A stretch of DNA of 64,000 nt, taken from Marixanthomonas spongiae (GTDB lineage Bacteria > Bacteroidota > Bacteroidia > Flavobacteriales > Flavobacteriaceae). Positions 59,092 to 64,000 of the stretch are shown piece by piece. The DNA is taken from positions 248,001 to 312,000 of the forward strand of contig NZ_QEHR01000005.1 of NCBI RefSeq assembly GCF_003095375.1. Direction: 5' to 3'. Position numbers and translations under genes: made by a program. The notes under the pieces are model-generated. The model did not search any database, was not told where the DNA came from, and was given only the letters and a program-made list of their open reading frames with translations. Each line of letters starts with the position of its first letter. The stretch's first letter is position 1.

Positions 59092-60516
59092 TTAACAGTC
59101 GCTCATGTTCACGCGAACGGCCAAACCGCCTTCGCTGGTTTCTTTGTATTTGTTGCTCATGTCTTTGGCCGTTTCCCACATGGTTTCTATAACTTTATCC
59201 AAAGGCACTTTTGCCGAAAACGGATCGCTGTCGAGTGCCATTTCACAGGCATTGATGGCTTTTATGGCGCCCATGGCATTGCGTTCTATACAGGGTATTT
59301 GCACCAAACCGGCAATGGGGTCGCAAGTAAGGCCCAAATGATGTTCCATAGCGATTTCAGCAGCCATTAAACACTGTTCGGGGGTTCCACCCATCAATTC
59401 GGTCAAGGCACCAGCGGCCATCGACGACGAAACACCAATCTCGGCTTGGCATCCGCCCATTGCGGCCGATATGGTCGCACCTTTTTTAAACAAGCTACCA
59501 ATTTCGCCAGCCACCAACATAAATTTGCGAATATCGGTAAAATTGGCATCGTGGTTTTCAATGACCATATAATACATCATCACCGCAGGGATAACCCCTG
59601 CACTGCCATTTGTGGGCGCGGTAACAACCCTTCCCAGCGAAGCGTTCACTTCGTTTACCGCAAGGGCAAAGCAGGAAACCCACTTGAGTATTTGCCTAAA
59701 CTTAACTTCTGTGCCCCTGATGGCCTCGATCCATTCTGTGGCATTGTTGTAGGATGCATCGCCCATTAGGTTTTTGTGCATCTCAAAAGCACGGCGTTTT
59801 ACATTGAGGCCGCCTGGCAACTTCCCTTCGGTATGGCAGCCTACATACATGGAATCGAGCATAACGTCCCATATTTTTTGCAAGCCATCGTTTATTTCCT
59901 CTTCTGAACGGAGCGATTTTTCATTTTCCAAAACAAGTTCGCTAATACTTTTTCCTTCAGCTTTACAGTTGGAAAGCAACTCCACACCGCTGTGGACAGG
60001 AAACGGAAATTGTGCGAACTTCTTTTCTTTCATTTTTTTACGTTTCCGTTCTTTCTTGACCACAAAGCCGCCGCCAATGGAATAAAAGGTAGCCGTTTTT
60101 TTGGAACCATCGTTTAAAACGGCGTGAAAGCTGATACCATTAGGGTGGTATTCCAGAAACTTACGATTGAATGTAATGTGTTCCTTGGGATTGAAATCGA
60201 TTTCCCGTTCGTTGTTCAGCTTCAATTTGTGGTTTGAAGTAATAAAATCGATGGTTTCGTCAATTTTTTCAATAGGGAATGTAACCGGGTCAAAACCGCA
60301 CAGGCCGAGCATCGTGGCAATATCGGTAGCGTGGCCTTTTCCGGTAAGGGAAAGCGAACCGTACAAATTTACCTGTACCTTTTTCACTTGGTCAAAATGG
60401 CCTTTATCAATCAATTCGTCCACCCAGCGCTCTGCAGCGCGCCAAGGGCCCAAGGTGTGTGAGCTGGATGGCCCCACACCAATTTTTAACATATCAAAAA
60501 CACTTATACTTTCCAT
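59092..60516 (-). CDS. sdaA: L-serine ammonia-lyase (iron-sulfur type)
   Basis: A 474-aa fused alpha/beta serine dehydratase. N-terminal beta domain: ISVFDMLKIGVGPSSSHTLGPWRAAE. C-terminal alpha domain: TAPTNGSAGVIPAVMMYY, SAAMGGCQAEIGVSSSMAAGAL and LTCDPIAGLVQIPCIERNAMGA, which hold the cysteines for the [4Fe-4S] cluster. It converts L-serine to pyruvate and ammonia in the cytosol. It diverges from umuDC. Confidence 0.95.
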   Translation of the reverse strand: MESISVFDMLKIGVGPSSSHTLGPWRAAERWVDELIDKGHFDQVKKVQVNLYGSLSLTGKGHATDIATMLGLCGFDPVTFPIEKIDETIDFITSNHKLKLNNEREIDFNPKEHITFNRKFLEYHPNGISFHAVLNDGSKKTATFYSIGGGFVVKKERKRKKMKEKKFAQFPFPVHSGVELLSNCKAEGKSISELVLENEKSLRSEEEINDGLQKIWDVMLDSMYVGCHTEGKLPGGLNVKRRAFEMHKNLMGDASYNNATEWIEAIRGTEVKFRQILKWVSCFALAVNEVNASLGRVVTAPTNGSAGVIPAVMMYYMVIENHDANFTDIRKFMLVAGEIGSLFKKGATISAAMGGCQAEIGVSSSMAAGALTELMGGTPEQCLMAAEIAMEHHLGLTCDPIAGLVQIPCIERNAMGAIKAINACEMALDSDPFSAKVPLDKVIETMWETAKDMSNKYKETSEGGLAVRVNMSDC

Positions 60517-60540
60517 AGGCTTAAATCAAACTTGCAAACA

Positions 60541-60548
60541 CAAATATA
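60541..60548 (-). promoter_or_regulatory. -7 box of sdaA
   Basis: TATATTTG on the minus strand, a perfect TAnnTTTG, 25 bp upstream of the sdaA start codon. Confidence 0.55.
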
Positions 60549-60581
60549 CTTGTTCTTTCATGGATTATTGTTGAAAAGTAT

Positions 60582-60616
60582 ATGGAAATATTCCATCTAT
60601 TAAACGGAATAATTCC
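60582..60616 (+). promoter_or_regulatory. Twin GGAA-TTCC palindromes, candidate umuDC operators
   Basis: ATGGAA-ATA-TTCCAT at 60582-60596 and GGAAT-A-ATTCC at 60606-60616, with centres 22 bp apart (two helical turns). The second abuts the -7 box TAATTTTG at 60617, so a bound protein would block RNA polymerase. Such placement fits repression of an SOS-type operon. The binding protein is unknown; the sequence is unlike the LexA boxes of E. coli or Bacillus. Confidence 0.55.
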
Positions 60617-60624
60617 TAATTTTG
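60617..60624 (+). promoter_or_regulatory. -7 box of umuDC
   Basis: TAATTTTG (TAnnTTTG), only 5 bp before the umuD-like start codon, so the mRNA would be almost leaderless. Confidence 0.55.
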
Positions 60625-60629
60625 CAGTT

Positions 60630-60998
60630 ATGGAAATCACAACCTCTGGAAAGCTACAGAAAGTAAAAAACCGCCACGCGCCCGAAGTCTCTAAACAAAC
60701 GGGCTTTCCTAGTGCGGCTACACATTACTTAGAAGTGCCTATCGATTTGCACAAAGAGCTGATGCACAACCAAGATGCTACGTTTTTTATCCGGGTGGAC
60801 GGGGAAGGTTTTTCGACCTTCAACATCCATCACAACGATGTGCTCATTATAGACCGTTCGCTGGCTGCCGTTGCCAATAGGCTCGTGCTGGTAGTTAAAA
60901 ACGGTGCGTTTACGCTTCTTCGTGTTCCAGAAAATCCTTCAGAAGAACCCTATGTATTATGGGGCGTTGTTACCTATATAATTCATAATGTGTTATGA
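60630..60998 (+). CDS. umuD: UmuD-like S24 fold protein without the protease dyad
   Basis: A 122-aa protein; the ATG at 60630 is chosen because upstream codons lie in the operator region. It aligns without gaps with E. coli UmuD from residue 24 to 98 (recalled sequence): G25-FPS, Y33-x-E, I38-D-L, then the position of catalytic Ser60 is Gly (VDGEGF instead of SGDSM) and Lys97 is Leu (FTLLR instead of FTVKK). Cys24 of the cleavage site is Thr. So it keeps the fold, including the DRSL and WGVV strands, but cannot cleave itself as UmuD does. It overlaps umuC by 4 bp. It may act as a fixed partner of UmuC. Confidence 0.85.
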   Translation: MEITTSGKLQKVKNRHAPEVSKQTGFPSAATHYLEVPIDLHKELMHNQDATFFIRVDGEGFSTFNIHHNDVLIIDRSLAAVANRLVLVVKNGAFTLLRVPENPSEEPYVLWGVVTYIIHNVL

Positions 60999-62293
60999 TA
61001 GCCATGGTCGATTGCAACAGCTTTTATGCCTCCTGTGAGCAAGTGTTCCGTCCCGATCTGTGGGGAAAACCGGTCGTGGTGTTAAGCAATAATGATGGTT
61101 GCATCATTGCAGCAAATAAAGAGGCCAAGGCAATAACGGATGTTCCGATGTTTGAGCCGGTTTTTAAAATTAAAGGTCAGTTGATAAAAAACCGGGTGAA
61201 ATTCTTTTCGTCCAACTATACCTTGTATGGCGAGATGTCGCAACGGGTTATGAACATACTGAAAACATTTTCGCCCATGGTGGAAGTGTACAGTATCGAT
61301 GAATCTTTTGTAGAAGTTAGTGGAATGGAACACATAAACCTTGAAGCCTACGGCCATGAAATAAAAAATACCATCAAGCAATTAACGGGTTTGCCGGTAG
61401 GGGTGGGGATTGCTCCAACCAAGGTATTGGCAAAGTTGGCCAATAAAATAGCCAAAAAGATGGAGGAGCATGATCATGTGTTTGTTATCGATTCGGAAGA
61501 AAAGCGGCTGAAATCCTTGCGATGGGCAAAAACAAAAGATGTTTGGGGGCTGGGCCGAAAGCACGTGGAACGGCTAAAAAACATTGGAGTGTTCACTGCC
61601 TATCAATTTACGCAACTTCCGTTGGCTTGGGTGCGAAAAGAAATGACCGTGGTGGGCGAACGGTTATGGCGGGAGTTGCAGGGCGAACCGTGCCTTGCAT
61701 TTACAGAAGTGCCCAAGCCCAAAAAAGGGATCGGGACGGCAAAATCGTTTGGCAAAAAACTGGAACGGCTGGACCTCATTGAAGAGGCATGTGCGTATTA
61801 CATCAGCGAGGTAAGCGAGGTGTTGCGGGCCCAGAATTCGTGCGCTACCTATATTCAGGTGTTCGTGCACACCAATTACCACAGCAATGTGGATAAACAG
61901 TATTCCAATAGCATCACAGTTACCTTGCCCATCCCTACCAACCATACGTTTCAATTAATTTCGGAAGCACGAAAGGCATTGCACAAAATCTATAAACCGG
62001 GCTATCGGTATAAAAAAGTGGGGGTTAATTTAAGCGGGATCGTTCCCCAAGAATATGTACAGGGAAACTTGTTCCACCAAGCGTTACCCAACGGTCGGCA
62101 GTTTTCAAAATTGAACAGCCAAGCACTCATTAAAATAGTTGACCAGCTGAACAAAAAATACGGAAAATCTACCGTAGCTTCCGCGATGATAGGAACGCGA
62201 AAAGAAGAATGGGAACTTATAAAGAAAGAGCGAAGTCCCCGCTACACCACGCAATGGAATGAGTTATTGACAATTGGCAGCAATAAACCGTAA
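60995..62293 (+). CDS. umuC: Error-prone Y-family DNA polymerase UmuC
   Basis: A 432-aa polymerase. Catalytic acids are Asp6 ([15 protein letters not shown]) and Asp102-Glu103 ([10 protein letters not shown]). Further stretches are [40 protein letters not shown] (helix-hairpin-helix) and a C-terminal DUF4113-like tail [11 protein letters not shown]. It copies past DNA lesions with low fidelity. It forms an operon with the UmuD-like gene, and twin palindromes precede the operon. Confidence 0.95.
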   Translation: MIAMVDCNSFYASCEQVFRPDLWGKPVVVLSNNDGCIIAANKEAKAITDVPMFEPVFKIKGQLIKNRVKFFSSNYTLYGEMSQRVMNILKTFSPMVEVYSIDESFVEVSGMEHINLEAYGHEIKNTIKQLTGLPVGVGIAPTKVLAKLANKIAKKMEEHDHVFVIDSEEKRLKSLRWAKTKDVWGLGRKHVERLKNIGVFTAYQFTQLPLAWVRKEMTVVGERLWRELQGEPCLAFTEVPKPKKGIGTAKSFGKKLERLDLIEEACAYYISEVSEVLRAQNSCATYIQVFVHTNYHSNVDKQYSNSITVTLPIPTNHTFQLISEARKALHKIYKPGYRYKKVGVNLSGIVPQEYVQGNLFHQALPNGRQFSKLNSQALIKIVDQLNKKYGKSTVASAMIGTRKEEWELIKKERSPRYTTQWNELLTIGSNKP

Positions 62294-62400
62294 AGCATGA
62301 CAACCTGAATGTTAGACAGTCATTTTGTTAAACTTTTTATAAAAAAGATTAAACAAACATAGTTTGTGTGTATTTTAGCTTAAACATTAAAAAAAATACT

Positions 62401-63393
62401 ATGAAAAAGCTATTACTTATTTGTTTTGCCTTATTAGCATCGACAGTCGTATTTTCACAAACTGCCAGAGTACAAGTGATTCACAATTCAGCAGATGCTT
62501 TGGCCGCCGAAGTTGATGTGTATATCGATGCAGACTTGACCTTAGACGATTTTGCATTTAGAACCGCAACGCCCTTTGTCGATCTACCAGCAGGAACGGA
62601 GATTGAACTTTCTGTAGCACCTTCAAACAGTACAGGAGTGGGAGATGCTGTATTGACTGTTCCGGTAACATTGACCGAAAATGAAACGTATATCGTCGTT
62701 GCCGATGGTATCGTCAGTCCCACGGGGTATAACCCATCGCCTCCCATCACATTGCAAGTATATCCTATGGGAAGGGAGACAGCGACCGACGGTGCCAATA
62801 CCGATGTTTTGGTGCATCACGGCTCAACCGATGCTCCTACCGTAGATGTATTTGAAACAGGAGCAGGCGCCGGTCTAATAGTGGATAATATTTCATATTC
62901 TGAATATCAAGGTTACCTGGAACTTCCGACGGCAGACTACGTGCTTGAAGTACGTGATGAAACCGGGACGACAGGAGTAGCGGCTTATGAAGCACCTTTG
63001 AGCACATTGGGATTAGATGGAGCGGCAATTACTGTATTGGCGTCGGGCTTTTTAGATCCTTCCCAAAATTCTGACGGACCAGCTTTTGGTTTATGGGCAG
63101 CATTGGCCTCGGGGGGCGCTTTAGTGGAATTGCCAGGAGCACCTTTGGGCATAAATGATATAGAAGATGTAGCGATAAGCATTTATCCCAATCCGGTTTC
63201 GGACCAATTGACCATATCTGGACTGGAGTCAAACGAATATACTTTAGAAGTAATCGATATGCAAGGCCGCGTCATGAGTACTGAAATTTCAGAAAATACA
63301 ATAAATACAGCCAATCTCACTTCGGGGATTTATTTTTTAAACATCCGTAAAGGGGGAAAAATTGCTGAAAGCATCCGATTCATAAAAAAGTAA
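62401..63393 (+). CDS. Secreted DUF4397 protein with type IX sorting domain
   Basis: A 330-aa protein; the ATG at 62401 opens a clear signal peptide (MKKLLLICFALLASTVVFSQ). A DUF4397 domain follows (ARVQVIHNSADALAAEVDVYID; VLVHHGSTDAPTVDVFE), a beta-rich fold of unknown role that occurs in surface proteins, seemingly in two copies. The last 75 residues are a T9SS type A sorting domain: ISIYPNPVSDQLTISGL, LEVIDMQGRVMSTE, LTSGIYFLNIRKGGK. It is therefore exported by the Por system and left on the surface or released. The T9SS genes themselves are not in the window. Confidence 0.93.
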   Translation: MKKLLLICFALLASTVVFSQTARVQVIHNSADALAAEVDVYIDADLTLDDFAFRTATPFVDLPAGTEIELSVAPSNSTGVGDAVLTVPVTLTENETYIVVADGIVSPTGYNPSPPITLQVYPMGRETATDGANTDVLVHHGSTDAPTVDVFETGAGAGLIVDNISYSEYQGYLELPTADYVLEVRDETGTTGVAAYEAPLSTLGLDGAAITVLASGFLDPSQNSDGPAFGLWAALASGGALVELPGAPLGINDIEDVAISIYPNPVSDQLTISGLESNEYTLEVIDMQGRVMSTEISENTINTANLTSGIYFLNIRKGGKIAESIRFIKK

Positions 63394-63412
63394 GTTTATT
63401 GTTTATCATTTG

Positions 63413-63444
63413 AAAAAATGCCTGTGTAAAAGCGGGCATTTTTT
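63413..63444. terminator. Bidirectional terminator
   Basis: AAAAATGCC/GGCATTTTT (9 bp, perfect) with a 12-nt loop and A/T tracts, between the secreted protein gene and the converging SDR gene. Confidence 0.9.
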
Positions 63445-64000
63445 ATAGAGCCGTAATACTGATCCCGCCGTCAACCACAATATTCTGCCCGGTTATGTAA
63501 GATGATTTTTCCATGGCCAAAAAGGCGATTACGTTTGCCATCTCTTCGGCTTGTGCAACACGGCCCAATGGGGTATGTTTTAAAACGGGCTCGATGCGTT
63601 CCTTGATTTTAAGTAGCCCTTCGGTAAGCGGTGTTTGCGTGAACCAAGGCGAGATCGCATTAACGCGCATCCCATCGTTTGCCCATTCGGCAGCCAGGTT
63701 TTTGGTCTGCATTACCAAGGCGGCTTTGCTCATACCGTAAGGCGACCCGGTGTTGGTGTCCAATACAGCCGAAACGGATGCAACATTAACAATAGAAGCT
63801 CTTCCGGACTGCTTTAGGAATGGGTGCAATTTCCTGCTTAACTGGAACGGCGCCTTCATATTGATGGCAATAATTTTTGAAATTTCTTCTTCGGAATAGT
63901 CCAACGCTTTTTTCCGAATATTGATCCCGGCGTTATTTACAAGAATGTCTAAGGTATCCCAGCGTTTTTTCACTTCGGAAACAATGGCTTTGATTCCAGC
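63443..64000 (-). CDS. Short-chain dehydrogenase/reductase (5' end beyond window)
   Basis: At least 186 codons; the frame stays open to the right edge, so the N-terminal Rossmann glycine motif is outside. Visible features: [10 protein letters not shown], the catalytic serine in [13 protein letters not shown] (Tyr and Lys of the YxxxK dyad) and the C-terminal [35 protein letters not shown] classical SDR that oxidises or reduces an alcohol/carbonyl with NAD(P)H. Substrate cannot be told; gluconate 5-dehydrogenase-like enzymes have a similar C-terminus. Confidence 0.9.
   Translation of the reverse strand, partial: AGIKAIVSEVKKRWDTLDILVNNAGINIRKKALDYSEEEISKIIAINMKAPFQLSRKLHPFLKQSGRASIVNVASVSAVLDTNTGSPYGMSKAALVMQTKNLAAEWANDGMRVNAISPWFTQTPLTEGLLKIKERIEPVLKHTPLGRVAQAEEMANVIAFLAMEKSSYITGQNIVVDGGISITAL

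Noticed and set aside
1-64000. tRNA, rRNA, prophage or insertion sequence genes
   Set aside because: I looked for cloverleaf-like stretches, transposases and phage genes and found none I could support.

Overview
The window reads as a piece of chromosome from a marine-type member of the Flavobacteriaceae (Bacteroidota). The clues agree with each other: many upstream regions carry the Bacteroidota -7 box TAnnTTTG; ribosomal protein L31 is the cysteine-free type B; there is a T9SS-sorted secreted protein, a Bacteroidota-style GlmU-family protein, a short (950 aa) CarB, and lineage-typical unknown families (DUF4199, DUF4252, DUF6090, DUF6122). Most of the window is housekeeping DNA with dense, often overlapping genes. 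I see no rRNA, tRNA, CRISPR array, prophage or IS element.

Layout. 1-6.96 kb: end of a phosphoglucomutase, a glycosyltransferase/DUF4199 pair, rpmE2, a GlmU-family gene, and a minus-strand operon (IVP-like four-helix protein, peptide-type substrate-binding lipoprotein, zinc-ribbon membrane protein, small membrane protein). 7-12.7 kb: mtaB, a GNAT/pirin pair, a hydrolase, a lytic transglycosylase, a TlpA-like protein that has lost one redox cysteine, and a TPR protein. 12.8-19 kb: rpmH, carB, a thioesterase, rmuC, and a 670-bp gap holding a folded repeat-like element. 19.1-21.7 kb: three AT-rich unknown genes in one orientation, separated by imperfect palindromes that look like integron-cassette recombination sites. 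21.9-27.2 kb: a B12 uptake locus (ABC ATPase, permease, binding protein) divergent from a TonB receptor behind a cobalamin riboswitch. 27.3-32.4 kb: an S41 peptidase, then an ECF sigma factor operon with two DUF4252 proteins and a matching ECF promoter, then purB. 32.4-42 kb: sirtuin, TrmH, a VOC protein, RdgB, DeaD-like helicase with a structured leader, a carboxypeptidase-regulatory-like protein, aldehyde dehydrogenase, DUF6122, YifB. 42-50.1 kb: M16 peptidase, then DUF2891, an Nramp-fold transporter without the metal-binding residues, and pxpABC. 50.1-57.6 kb: a three-gene minus-strand group (two unknown proteins and a membrane patatin-like protein) divergent from a four-gene two-component signalling operon, then an RluA-type pseudouridine synthase. 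57.7-64 kb: panB, an NTF2-like protein, sdaA, umuDC (the UmuD-like partner lacks its protease dyad), a T9SS cargo protein, and a partial SDR.

How genes work together. The B12 locus moves corrinoids across the outer membrane (TonB receptor) and inner membrane (ABC system). The 45-50 kb block looks like one catabolic unit: PxpABC opens 5-oxoproline to glutamate, and the overlapping Nramp-like and DUF2891 genes probably supply or process a substrate. The 54-57 kb operon is a self-contained sensor unit. The points most worth following are the dead-protease UmuD with twin operator-like palindromes, the metal-site-less Nramp homologue, the cassette-like array at 19-21.7 kb, and the unassigned genes at 50-57 kb.
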